DNA of 64,000 nucleotides, taken from NCBI GenBank assembly GCA_963728995.1, contig CAVSMD010000006.1, positions 186,001-250,000 on the forward strand. Reading direction: 5' to 3'. Below the pieces are notes generated by a model. It searched no databases, was not told the origin of the DNA, and was given only the letters and a program-made list of their open reading frames with translations. Origin of the DNA: FEN-1219 sp963728995. GTDB taxonomy: Bacteria > Pseudomonadota > Gammaproteobacteria > Steroidobacterales > Rariloculaceae. Each line of letters starts with the position of its first letter. Within the stretch, counting starts at the first letter, position 1. Both the position numbers and the translations under genes were made by a program. Below are positions 1 to 8,820 of this stretch, piece after piece.

Positions 1-300
1 GCCGATCAGCGTCGCGACGCTGCGCCAGTCGCGGCGCAAGTAGGCCGTCGGCACACAAAGGGCGACGTCCATGATGGCCAGCGCTAAGGTCACCCGCGCG
101 ATCTGCTCGAGGACCAGCAACGGCGGTCCCCAGCGTGCCAGGTCGAACCAGCCGAGACCGGCCGGTCCGACCGCGGCGCCGACGACGAGCGCAACGACCG
201 GCTCGGACACGTACCAGCGCGCTTTGATCAACCCGGCGGTGACGCCGAGCACGAGCAGGACGACTGCGGCCAGCGTCAATGCCGCGTTGGCGTCAAGCAA
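1..300 (-). CDS. Cation/proton antiporter, N-terminal part (runs off the window)
   Basis: The minus strand from 300 to the window edge encodes about 100 residues with no stop. It begins LLDANAALTLAAVVLLVLGV, a hydrophobic helix, and continues with EPVVALVVGAAVGPAGLGWF, typical of the second helix of CPA1-type sodium/proton exchangers, which swap cations for protons across the inner membrane. TTG at 300 is the only plausible start after the upstream stop. The gene follows the stop of the MgtC gene by 15 bases on the same strand, so the two are probably co-transcribed. The C-terminus lies outside the window, so the exact subfamily cannot be settled. Confidence 0.6.
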   Translation of the reverse strand, partial: MLDANAALTLAAVVLLVLGVTAGLIKARWYVSEPVVALVVGAAVGPAGLGWFDLARWGPPLLVLEQIARVTLALAIMDVALCVPTAYLRRDWRSVATLIG

Positions 301-315
301 CGTGCAGCGCTCTGC

Positions 316-783
316 TCACCGCGACTTGCGCACGAGGATCGCCACGATGCGCAGTAGCACGAGCGTTACGAGGGTCACCAGCCCCGCGAGCAACAGCTGG
401 CGCTCCGCCACGCTGATGCCGATCGCGGCGACGAGCAACATCGAGGCCGCCGTCGTCAATCCTTCCACGGCGCCGTCCTCGCGATGCCGGAAGATGGTGC
501 CCGCGCCGAGAAACGCCACACCCGTCACGACGGCCTCGATGACGCGAATCGGATCTGCTCGTAGGATGGACGAGGGCGTGTTGGTCGCGAAGCTCTCCAC
601 GAGCAAATCCGCCGTGCCCGCGAACAACGCCGAAGCCGTGGCGAGAATCGCATGGGTGCGAAGCCCGGCCGGCCGGTTCGCGAACTCGCGCTCGAGTCCG
701 ATCAAGCCGCCCAGGAACCCTGCAATGACGACCTTCAGGACCACCTCAAGCTGCTGCGAGTAGTTGCTGTCGAGAAGATGCAT
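316..783 (-). CDS. MgtC/SapB family membrane protein
   Basis: A protein of about 155 residues with four or five hydrophobic segments. It carries the family signature GLIGLEREFANRPAGLRTH near the N-terminus and GVAFLGAGTIFR further on, both hallmarks of MgtC/SapB proteins. These inner-membrane proteins are linked to magnesium limitation and modulation of ATP synthase or transporters; the transported species, if any, is unclear. The frame is open up to 870, but ATG at 783 (MHLLDSNYSQ) gives the normal family length. A cation antiporter gene starts just downstream, which suggests a joint role in ion homeostasis. Confidence 0.8.
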   Translation of the reverse strand: MHLLDSNYSQQLEVVLKVVIAGFLGGLIGLEREFANRPAGLRTHAILATASALFAGTADLLVESFATNTPSSILRADPIRVIEAVVTGVAFLGAGTIFRHREDGAVEGLTTAASMLLVAAIGISVAERQLLLAGLVTLVTLVLLRIVAILVRKSR

Positions 784-1046
784 CCGGGTTCCCGCGGCTA
801 TGCGCCTCCGAAGCGTGTCACGGTGCAAACGTTGTGCCAGCGACTTCCAACGGTCGCGCAAAGCTTGCACATCGTCGCGGCCGTCGAGATCGCAATCTAT
901 CGTTTACGCATCCGGTCTGCCGGCGGGTCGCGTGCGCCGACCGTGGTATAGGACTTGCAACCGGCGCAGGTATTGCAAGCACGAGGGGTCGAGATGCATC
1001 GGGATCATGGTGCAAGGCTGGGGCCGCGAGCCCCCGGGGCGCTTAG

Positions 1047-1721
1047 TTGCCAGCCGCGCCGCCGGCTGCGCTGAGCCTGCTCGCCGGCTGCTCGGTGGTC
1101 GCGGGCCTCGTGGCCGCGCTCGTGATCGCGCTCGACATCCTCGCGGGCCGGCGGCAAAAGATGCAAATCATGAACGTCGTTTGGCCGCTCACGGGACTGT
1201 GGAGCGGGCCCGTGGGTCTGTACGTGTATTTCAGCCGTGGACGAGCGCCACCCGAGTCGAGCCGCGCGGAGCCGCCGTTCTGGTGGCACGTGGCGCTCGG
1301 CACCACGCACTGCGGCGCAGGATGCACGCTCGGCGACATCGTCGCCGAGAGTCTCGTGATCGCATGGCCGGTCGTGCTGTTCGGTCAGCGGGCGTTCGGC
1401 ACCTGGGTCGTGGATTTCGGCTTTGCGTTTCTCTTCGGCATCGTCTTTCAGTATTTCTCGATCGTTCCCATGCGGGGTCTCGGTGTGCGGGAAGGCCTCT
1501 GGAGCGCGCTCAAGGCGGACACGGCTTCGTTGGCTGCATGGCAGCTCGGCATGTATGGCTGGATGGCCGTCGCGCTCTTCGCGCTTTTTTCGCCCGATAC
1601 TCTGCCGAAGTCGAGTCCGGTGTTCTGGTTCATGATGCAGATCGCGATGTTCTTCGGCTTCGCGACGAGCTTCCCCGTCAATTGGTGGCTGTTGCGCCGC
1701 GGAGTGAAAGAGGCCATGTAG
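1047..1721 (+). CDS. DUF4396 domain-containing membrane protein
   Basis: A 224-residue polytopic membrane protein with about five hydrophobic segments. The motif TTHCGAGCTLGDIVAE is the characteristic conserved core of DUF4396 proteins; its His and two Cys residues could bind metal or haem, but the function is unknown. The reading frame is closed by a stop (TAG) directly before TTG at 1047, so translation begins there or at a later codon. It stands alone, divergent from MgtC and convergent with the next gene. Confidence 0.75.
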   Translation: MPAAPPAALSLLAGCSVVAGLVAALVIALDILAGRRQKMQIMNVVWPLTGLWSGPVGLYVYFSRGRAPPESSRAEPPFWWHVALGTTHCGAGCTLGDIVAESLVIAWPVVLFGQRAFGTWVVDFGFAFLFGIVFQYFSIVPMRGLGVREGLWSALKADTASLAAWQLGMYGWMAVALFALFSPDTLPKSSPVFWFMMQIAMFFGFATSFPVNWWLLRRGVKEAM

Positions 1722-1766
1722 CGCGCGGGCTGCTTTGTAAGCTTTGCACACCGAATGCGGGCGGCA

Positions 1767-2201
1767 TCACAGCCCCGGGTGGGCGAGCAGCCGATTGGCT
1801 TCACTCCGATCGACCGAGTGGAACCTGCCGAGCGCGCAGGCGGCCCCGGGAACGAAGCCGGCCCCGATCCGGCTCAGCACGGTGATCGGGTCCACCTCGC
1901 AAGCCGTGCTCGAGCCGGCTCGATAGAGAAACGCGCCGTCTTGCCGAAGCGCGGGGCAGGCATACGGCAGATCGTTCACGAGAATGTCCCCATCCTTGAG
2001 GTAGAAGATCAGCGTGTCGCTATCCACGACCCGAGTATCGGCGACCCCCAACAGATCCACGCAGCGTTGGCCCGATAGCTCCGGGCCCGTCAGCGTGGCA
2101 TCGTCCTGTGCGTCGAGCGCCCACGGTGCGAGCAGCGCCACCAGGCCGGCGGCGACGGTGGTGGCGATGGCCGTCGCCCCAGGGATCGTCGTCGTGCTCA
2201 C
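1767..2201 (-). CDS. Small secreted protein, DUF6491-like
   Basis: A protein of about 144 residues. GTG at 2201 (VSTTTIPGAT) is preferred because GGAGG lies just upstream. A hydrophobic signal segment (ATTVAAGLVALLAPWALDAQ) is followed by a small domain with the pattern CVDL...TRVVDSDTLIFYL...VNDLPYACPAL. This spacing of Cys residues and the dispersed T/D/Y core matches small gammaproteobacterial periplasmic proteins of the DUF6491 type. Function is unknown. It lies convergent to DUF4396 and divergent from the DJ-1/PfpI gene. Confidence 0.6.
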   Translation of the reverse strand: MSTTTIPGATAIATTVAAGLVALLAPWALDAQDDATLTGPELSGQRCVDLLGVADTRVVDSDTLIFYLKDGDILVNDLPYACPALRQDGAFLYRAGSSTACEVDPITVLSRIGAGFVPGAACALGRFHSVDRSEANRLLAHPGL

Positions 2202-2363
2202 GTTGCCTCCACGCTCGTAAATACCCGGGCGCTGCAATCCCCATGCCATTCGCGATTGCCCGGTCGGCCGTGGCATGGACATTGCAACGCTGAGCGGCGA
2301 CCAGACCGACCGCAACGTGGATCTGCGTCGCTCCGTGTCGCAACAGGAGGAGGGAGTCGTCGC

Positions 2364-2933
2364 ATGGCAGCCTCATTGACGGGTAAACGTGTTGCTTTTC
2401 TCGCCACCGACGGGGTCGAGCAGTCGGAGCTGACACGGCCGTGGGAAGCCCTGAAGAAAGCAGGCGCTGATCTCGATCTGATCTCGGTGCACAGCGGCGA
2501 AATCCGCGCGATGAAGCATCGTGCGCCCGGCGATTGTTTCCGCGTCGACCTCGTCGTGAGCGAGGCCGACGTGAAGGATTACGATGCCCTGGTGTTGCCG
2601 GGCGGCGTCATGAATCCGGACCAGCTACGCGTCAACGCCGCGGCCGTGCAGTTCGTGCGGGAGTTCTTCGATCACTCGCGCCCTGTCGCCGCCATCTGCC
2701 ATGGGCCGTGGATGCTGGTCGAGGCCGACGTGCTACGCGATCGTACCGTGACTTCTTGGCCCAGCCTCAAGACGGACATTCGTAATGCGGGTGCGCAGTG
2801 GGTCGACGAGGAGGTGCATGTCGACGGCGATCTCGTCACGAGCCGCAAGCCCGATGACCTCGACAGCTTCTGCACGAAGGCCATCGAGGTTTTCGCGCGC
2901 TCGCCGCAGCCCGCAACCGCTGCGCGCGCCTGA
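2364..2933 (+). CDS. DJ-1/PfpI family protein (type 1 glutamine amidotransferase-like)
   Basis: A 189-residue cytoplasmic protein. ATG at 2364 is preceded by AGGAGGAGGG, a strong ribosome binding site. The nucleophile elbow AAICHGPW places the catalytic Cys at residue 112 followed by His113, and DGVEQSEL near residue 16 supplies the conserved Glu. VLPGG precedes it at about residue 77. These features define the PfpI/YhbO branch, which includes proteins described as proteases, chaperones or deglycases in carbonyl stress. The precise activity cannot be read from sequence. Confidence 0.9.
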   Translation: MAASLTGKRVAFLATDGVEQSELTRPWEALKKAGADLDLISVHSGEIRAMKHRAPGDCFRVDLVVSEADVKDYDALVLPGGVMNPDQLRVNAAAVQFVREFFDHSRPVAAICHGPWMLVEADVLRDRTVTSWPSLKTDIRNAGAQWVDEEVHVDGDLVTSRKPDDLDSFCTKAIEVFARSPQPATAARA

Positions 2934-2950
2934 ACCACGCTTGAGGGAGA

Positions 2951-4381
2951 TCAGCCCACGACCTGCTTCGCGATCGTGCCGGCGCGCAATCGGCTGCTCG
3001 CGCCCTCGACCTGATTCAGCACGGCCAGCTCCTCCATCGGCACCGTCGAGGGATGGCGCCGCGCGAACTCTTCGAGCGTCATGTCGCGATCGATCTTCAC
3101 GGTTTCGATCCGCCGTGGCTGCTTCGCGAGCACGCTCCGGTCCGCGACCGGGCGGAAGCTTTGAATGATCTCCATGAGCTGCGCGTCGTGCGCGCTTTCA
3201 CTGCCGGCCGGCGCGTACGTCACGAGGCGGTACGTGACGTCGCCGTAGGCGATGTGCGCCACGATGCCGCGAATCTGGCCTTGCTCCGTGTCGGCCTCGA
3301 ATCGCGAAGTCACAGCGGTGTGGCCATTGATCGTGGTCCGATCGGACCCGAGCTCCGAGATTCCTTCCTGTTGAAGAAACGCGGTTGCCGCGGCGCCGGC
3401 CGCGCTTTTCGCGAGCGACAGCTCGAGCGCGGCGTCGCGCTCGGGGCTCACGGCCGTCACTGCCGCGCTCGAATTCTGCTTCATCCAGTCCTTCGGCACC
3501 TTGAACTCGATCCCAAGCTCGGGCTGATAGAAGGTATCGCCCGCGAAATAGCCGTGGCGCGGGTTGGTGCCGTACGCGAGCCCGTCCAGGTGCTCGAGGT
3601 ACGCGGCCGAGGCTACCTTCGGGTTCTGCTGCGGCGCATCGAGCGCAGCGATGCGCTGTTGCACGGCCGCGATACGATCGGGCTCGCTGGGATGGGTGGC
3701 GAGCCAGGATGGCGTGGAGCTTTGACCGGCGAGCTTGCTCGATGCTTGCAGCGCCTCGAACACGTCGGCCATCTCCCGCACGTCATACCCCTGGTCGTGC
3801 ATGTAACGAAAGCCAAGCTCGTCGGCTTGACGCTCGTCGTCACGGCCGTACTTCAGGAACAGCAAGCCGAGACCGGTGTTGGCGAGATTCCCGAACTGGC
3901 GCAGATCGGGATTCACCGCAATGCCGATACCGAGCCCGAGCTTGGCGAGCTGCGTGCGGCTAATCTGGCTCACGGAGTGTCGCGCCGTAACGTGCCCGAT
4001 CTCGTGCCCAAGCACTGCGGCGAGCTGCGCTTCGGAGCCCATGAGATCGACCAGGCCCCGAGTGACGAAGATGTAGCCGCCCGGCAACGCAAATGCGTTG
4101 GGCTCGGGGTCGTCCACGACATGAAACTCCCAGGGCAAATCCGGTCGTTCACTGCGAGCGGCGAGGGCCTTGCCGACGCCGGACACATAGGTCTGCAGCG
4201 CCGGCGCATCGACGAAACCGATCGACGTCTCGACCTCCTGGCGGGCCTCCTTGCCCATGGCGATCTCTTGCGGCTCGGAGACCAGCGCAAGCTCACGCTC
4301 GCCTGTCACCGGGTTGACGGCACAGCCGCCGACCACGGCGAAGGCGAGAATGAGCCAGCCCTGTCGACTATCGCGCCACAT
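2951..4381 (-). CDS. M48 family metalloprotease, lipoprotein (BepA/LoiP-like)
   Basis: A 476-residue protein. The N-terminus is a lipoprotein signal with the lipobox VVGGC (Cys20). The zinc motif HEIGHVTARH is at residues 126-135, with the third ligand in DERQADELG (Glu183). The M48 peptidase domain spans about residues 35-250. The remaining C-terminal half contains a PsbP-like or stress-domain-like region and ends in a short segment resembling a LysM-type repeat (LEEFARRHPSTVPMEELAVLN). Such proteins degrade or assist outer-membrane proteins in the periplasm. CsbD lies directly upstream on the same strand. Confidence 0.88.
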   Translation of the reverse strand: MWRDSRQGWLILAFAVVGGCAVNPVTGERELALVSEPQEIAMGKEARQEVETSIGFVDAPALQTYVSGVGKALAARSERPDLPWEFHVVDDPEPNAFALPGGYIFVTRGLVDLMGSEAQLAAVLGHEIGHVTARHSVSQISRTQLAKLGLGIGIAVNPDLRQFGNLANTGLGLLFLKYGRDDERQADELGFRYMHDQGYDVREMADVFEALQASSKLAGQSSTPSWLATHPSEPDRIAAVQQRIAALDAPQQNPKVASAAYLEHLDGLAYGTNPRHGYFAGDTFYQPELGIEFKVPKDWMKQNSSAAVTAVSPERDAALELSLAKSAAGAAATAFLQQEGISELGSDRTTINGHTAVTSRFEADTEQGQIRGIVAHIAYGDVTYRLVTYAPAGSESAHDAQLMEIIQSFRPVADRSVLAKQPRRIETVKIDRDMTLEEFARRHPSTVPMEELAVLNQVEGASSRLRAGTIAKQVVG

Positions 4382-4406
4382 TTCGCGATCGCCGCGCCCT
4401 CTCCGA

Positions 4407-4604
4407 CTAGAGCCGTCGGCTCCAGTCGTCGATTTCCTTCTCTACCTCCTCCTTTTGCTTGCCATACGCCTTCTGCAGACGGCCGGCGAGCTCCTCGCGT
4501 TTGCCATCGACCGTGTCGAGGTCGTCATCCGTGAGCTTGCCCCAGCGCTGCTGGGCTTGACCTTTGAACTGCTTCCACTGACCTTCGATCTGCTCCCAGT
4601 TCAT
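4407..4604 (-). CDS. CsbD family stress protein
   Basis: A 65-residue hydrophilic, helix-rich protein beginning MNWEQIEGQWKQFKGQAQQ, the standard CsbD opening (often annotated as a general-stress protein of unknown biochemical role). The start at 4604 is supported by GGAGAAAG upstream. The frame is open further upstream, but the extra residues do not resemble the family. It is followed on the same strand by the M48 protease gene. Confidence 0.88.
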   Translation of the reverse strand: MNWEQIEGQWKQFKGQAQQRWGKLTDDDLDTVDGKREELAGRLQKAYGKQKEEVEKEIDDWSRRL

Positions 4605-4781
4605 TGCACTTTCTCCGTTGTTGGCTCGACGTGAGGAGAGTGCAAGGGTCGTGCCACGAACTAGAGCGCGCTGATTTGGTTGGCGGTCATTCGATTCAGC
4701 CCCGCTTGCAAGCGTTGCAGACGAGCACATTGCAGTGTTGGCCGATGCTCTTGAAAAGTTTGCTCGAACGTTGCGCGCAGA

Positions 4782-4815
4782 ACGGGCCCTGCCGGCGAAG
4801 GCCGGCAGGGCCCGT
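4782..4815 (-). terminator. Perfect 15-bp hairpin downstream of the TonB receptor
   Basis: Fifteen bases (4782-4796) are perfectly repeated in inverted orientation at 4801-4815 around a four-base loop. It sits 28 bases past the stop of the minus-strand TonB receptor gene and before CsbD. No U-tract follows on either strand, so it may be an atypical terminator, a 3' mRNA stabiliser or a REP-like element. Confidence 0.55.
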
Positions 4816-4842
4816 CTCGTTCTAGCCGCGCGCGGTGCGGGG

Positions 4843-7832
4843 CTAGAAGTTCACGCGTACGCCGGCCGTGTATCGCCGCCCGATCGTGTCGTACAGGAAC
4901 GAGTTCGGCCCCGGTACGCCGGCTCGACCTACGACTGGGTACATCGCCGGGGGCTCTGTGTCGGTGAGATTGTTCACCGTGAAGAACGTCTCCCACGGAG
5001 TCGTCTTGCCACCGCTGTAGCTGAACGTCAGGTCGGTGTACGTGACCGAGCTGACCGTGTTGTTATCGATCGTAGCGAGCGGTGGCGGAAGGACGAGACG
5101 CGTAGAGCTTTCCACGAGGTTGCGATCGGTCTTGCCGCCGCCGATGTAGCGCTCCTGCAAGAAGAACGACAGCGGTCCGTGCGCCCAGCGCAGGCTCGTC
5201 GTCACCTTCGTCTTCGGCAAGCCCGCCGTACCGACGTCGCCGGCCCGCTCGTCTCGCGCGCGTGCCCGGCGTCAGCACGGAGTTCTCGTCGAGCAGCGAG
5301 CCCAGCAAGCGCCAGCTCAGCGTGCCGCCTCCGACGTCGATCCCACTGTAGTTCAGCTCGAGGTCGGTGCCCCTGACTCTCTGGTTGGCCAGATTGATGA
5401 ACAGCGCCTCGACGCGAGTGATCTGATTGTTCGAATCGCGGATCACGTACTGACACAGCGACGGAGGTGCCGCCGGAAGCGGCAGCAGGTGTTCACGATG
5501 GTCTGGGACTGCAGCTGGCCGATCGCGCCGTCGAGGTTGATGTCGTACTTGTCGATCGTCAACGAGAGCTTGTCCGTCGGCTGGTAGACGAAGCCGAGCA
5601 CGTTGGTCCGCGCCGTTTCGAGGCCGACATTGGGGTTGCCGCCCTGGAACGACGCCGTGCTGATCGTTGCGCCGCCGTTCAGCGGATCGACGACGTTGAC
5701 GCCGCCGCGCTGGGACTCGAAGCGCTCGCGCAGCGTCGGGGCGCGCACGTCCTGCGACACCGTGGCTCTGATCCTGAAGTTCTGCGTGATTTGGTACGAG
5801 ACGCCGGACTTCCAAGCCTGCGCGCTGCCGCTGCCGCTGTAGTCGGCCCAGCGATACGCTTCGTTCAGGTTCAGCTTGTCGTTGAATAGCGGGATGCCGA
5901 ACTCGAAGAACGCTTCGCGCACCGTGTATGCGCCGTCGACGGCGCGCTGGCTCGAGAACAGCACCGTGCTCGAGTTCGCATCGCCCGCGAAGCCGGGCGG
6001 CACGTACCTAAGACCGGGAATACCACCGACACTGGTCTCCGGAAGGATTCCGCGCGATCCGACGGGGGCCAACCCGAGATCGCTCAACAGCTGGCCTTCG
6101 ATCGTGCAGGGGAACTCGTCGCAGGGATCGACCGTGTAGACGCCCGAGTTGCTCCTCGCGCCACGACAGACCGAAAGCCGCGTTGATCGGGCCCAGCGCG
6201 CCGCCGGAGCCCTTCGTGAGGTCGCCGCGGAGCGTGACCTCGACGTCGTCCTCCGTGACTCTGCCGCGCGCGATCTTGCCGTTGTCGACCACGTAGTTGG
6301 CCGCGGCCGGCGTCACGGCATCAACGCCGCCGATCAGGTTGATCGGCAGCGCACGAATCGAAGACTCCCGGGTTGAACAGCGTCACGCGGCACGCGGGCT
6401 GCCCGTTGGGGCCGGTGACCGCGTCCATCGCGAGGAACAGCCGGTCGACGCGCATGCCGCCGGGAACCACGGTCTCCTGCCGGTTCTGCGCGTACTGAAG
6501 ATACCCATCGAGCTGCCAGCCGCCGGCGAGAAAGCCGTCCGGCAAGTCGTGGGTGAAGCCGCCCGTGACCTGGCCGTAGCGGTTCTTCGCGATCAACTCG
6601 CCGCCGTCGAACGGGTTGCCCGGCAGGTTCGGCGTGAAAATTCCGAAGCCGACGAATTGTCGGCTCTCCGCCACCATCTGCTGCCTAATGTCGTCGGGCA
6701 GGTAAGGATTGTCGACATAGAGCCGGCCGCCCCAAGGCCCGAGCAGCGCGGCGGTTTGCCAGCGGTTGGTCTGCTGCGTGTCGGCGAGCAGCGTTTCGAT
6801 GTAGAAGCTGTTGCGCGCGTTGATGTCGTGGTCGTAATGAGCGAACAGCACACCGCGGTCCGCCGGCGTATCTGCCTGAAAGTCTGCGTTGACGCCGTAC
6901 TCGAGGCTCGGGCGCGCTTGGCAGTTGCAGCCCCCGGTCAGCTGGCCGACGCCGCTGAACGGTAACGGCTGATGGTTACCGCTGCCGTCGGGCAGAAACT
7001 CCACGTGATCGAGCGCCGAGCCGGCCTGGAGAATGACGCCGCCCGCCGTGAAGTTGGTCGGGCTCACGTACGGTCGCGCCAGCCAGTTCGGCCCGTTCGG
7101 GTCCGGATTCGTGACCCGGGCCTTGAGGTTCAAGTAGCTGCTGCGGTCCTGCAGCGACTCGAAGGTGTTGGTGCCGTCCTTGTGCCACATCTCGAACGCC
7201 GCGATCAGGTGCCCGTTCTGGCCGACGTCCGTGCCCCAGCCCACCCCGAGCTTGTAGGTGCTGTCGTCGTTGTATTGCGTGGTGCCGCCCTGGATCGAGT
7301 ACTTGACGCCGTTCAAGCCGCGGTTCAAACGAAAGTTCACGACGCCCGCGACGGCGTCTGCGCCGTACGCGGCCGATGCGCCGCCCGTGACCGCCTCGAC
7401 GTTCTGGATCAGAGTCTCGGGGATCACGCCGATGTCGACCGTGCCGAATTTGTTGCTCGGGCCGAGGCGGCGCCCGTCGAGAAGCACGAGCGTTCGGACG
7501 GAATCCAGGCCGCGCAGGTTCAGGTTGCTGCCGCCGGGTGCGACCGAGCCGCCGACCGCTTGCTGACTCGACAGGTTGTTGTCGAACACCGGTAGCTGGC
7601 TCAACGACTCGACGAGCGTGCTCGGCGCCATCGTCTGCAGGTCGGCGCCGCTGACGGACGTCACGGGCGTCGGCGTGTTCACGCCCGACGTGACGAGCCG
7701 CGATCCCGTGACGATCACCTGCTCGACTGGCTGCTGGTTCTGCGCGAGCGCCTGATGCCCCGCCAATCCGAGGCAGGCAGCGCCGATCGCTTGCGCGAGC
7801 CCGGTGTAGCTCATCGTCCCTCTCTGCTTCAT
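4843..7832 (-). CDS. TonB-dependent outer-membrane receptor, interrupted by about four frameshifts
   Basis: The intact N-terminal 503 codons carry a signal peptide ending ALAQ, a TonB-box-like EQVIVTGSRL, and a plug domain (TPTPVTSVSGADLQTM, LNLRGLDSVRTLVLLDGRR, GGASAAYGADAVAGVVNFRL). The beta-barrel then continues in successive other frames: near 6316-6090, 6087-5450, 5460-5270, and finally 5220-4843, which ends with the aromatic C-terminus YTAGVRVNF. Together they make one receptor of roughly 1000 residues of the large TBDR class used for sugars, peptides or complex organics. The shifts are near 6318, 6090, 5455 and 5265. They are either real inactivating mutations or sequence errors. The substrate is unknown. 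Confidence 0.82.
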
Positions 7833-8194
7833 GGTGCTGAACTCCAGTCATTCTTGGTTGGTAAGCCGAGTGCGCGCCCGGGCTTTGGTCCCGGCCGCGT
7901 TGGGCTGGAGAAAACCTGATTCCCTGGAATCCGACCCGGAGCTTTCACGTCACGCAGCCGTGTCGTGACGGTCACCCTCGATCAGAACCCAAGAATCCCG
8001 CGTATACCGAGCAACGAGCACTCTCGCGGTAGTTCGCGGAGTCGTCGCCTTCTTGTGGAAGCAGGCATCTCCTCCCCCGTAGCCGAACCATAGCCTCATC
8101 GGTGGCTAAAGTGCAACGTTAGCGACATTGTGTTGCTTGTGAGCAACGGCTCGGAGCCGCTGAGCAGGTGTCCGACGCGCGCGCAGCAGCCGAC
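7833..8194. other. Intergenic region upstream of the TonB receptor
   Basis: About 360 bases with no credible gene. It contains an inverted repeat CGTCACG-N9-CGTGACG at 7948-7970, a 6-bp stem hairpin at 8132-8147 (GTTGCT-TGTG-AGCAAC) and a 13-base palindrome at 8147-8159. The first lies about 115 bases upstream of the receptor start and could be an operator. Confidence 0.4.
7948..7970. promoter_or_regulatory. Inverted repeat, possible operator of the TonB receptor
   Basis: CGTCACG is repeated inverted as CGTGACG with a nine-base spacer. It lies in the upstream region of the minus-strand receptor gene. No regulator gene is adjacent, so the assignment as an operator is only a suggestion. Confidence 0.3.
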
Positions 8195-8686
8195 TCAGTG
8201 CCCCGCGATCCGCACGCCGAGGTAACGACGCAGCAGCTCCACGACGCTGCCGGCAGCCTCGTCGCCGATCTCCGGGGCGGCCACGCGATCGCCGGCGAGA
8301 TTGTCGAGCCAATCGCTCGGCCACGGTTGCTGCTCCCACACGGTGAACAAGGGCAGCTCCTCGCCGTCCTTCAGGGCCAGGGAGATCATGAACAGCGCCG
8401 AGTCCGATGTGTCCGACTCGGCAAGCGACAGATACCGCCACACGCTCAGACTGGGAATCGCCTGGGCACGGTAGACGATCCTGCTCACTTGATCGAAGCG
8501 AACGTGACGGATCTTGCGCCAGAGCCACCAACGGCACGTGGCAATCTTCAGCAGGCTCAGGGGCCGATAGATGGTCACGCAGCGGCGGTACGAGAAGAGC
8601 CAGAGCAAACGCACGAGCCAGGGCGTGCAGCCGTGCAGATGGTCGGCCGACACCTTGAAGTTCGGAGCCAGGTACAGGTGGTTCAT
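8195..8686 (-). CDS. Hypothetical protein
   Basis: A protein of about 163 residues, not recognised. It starts MNHLYLAPNF; an alternative ATG lies four codons upstream. The middle is basic and aromatic (CRWWLWRKIRHVRFDQVSRI) and contains weakly hydrophobic segments but no clear transmembrane helix. The segment SDSALFMISLALKDG...LPLFTVWEQQ resembles a beta-strand-rich fold like that of small PH-like membrane-associated proteins. It is divergent from the PHA-synthase-like gene. Codon use is normal for the window, so it is probably a real gene. Confidence 0.5.
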   Translation of the reverse strand: MNHLYLAPNFKVSADHLHGCTPWLVRLLWLFSYRRCVTIYRPLSLLKIATCRWWLWRKIRHVRFDQVSRIVYRAQAIPSLSVWRYLSLAESDTSDSALFMISLALKDGEELPLFTVWEQQPWPSDWLDNLAGDRVAAPEIGDEAAGSVVELLRRYLGVRIAGH

Positions 8687-8820
8687 CACGGTAAGCATAC
8701 TTGCGGGCCAGCCGACCACGCGCGGATTTGCATCACGTGGGGCCGTCTGCCGGTCGTGCCTGTCAGCAAATCGTCAGATTCGACGTGCACCATGGCGTTG
8801 CCTTGGCCGCGGGAGCTTCC

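Noticed and set aside
3053..4534. A 493-codon plus-strand frame
   Set aside because: It is antisense to the M48 protease, with no family features and no ribosome site.
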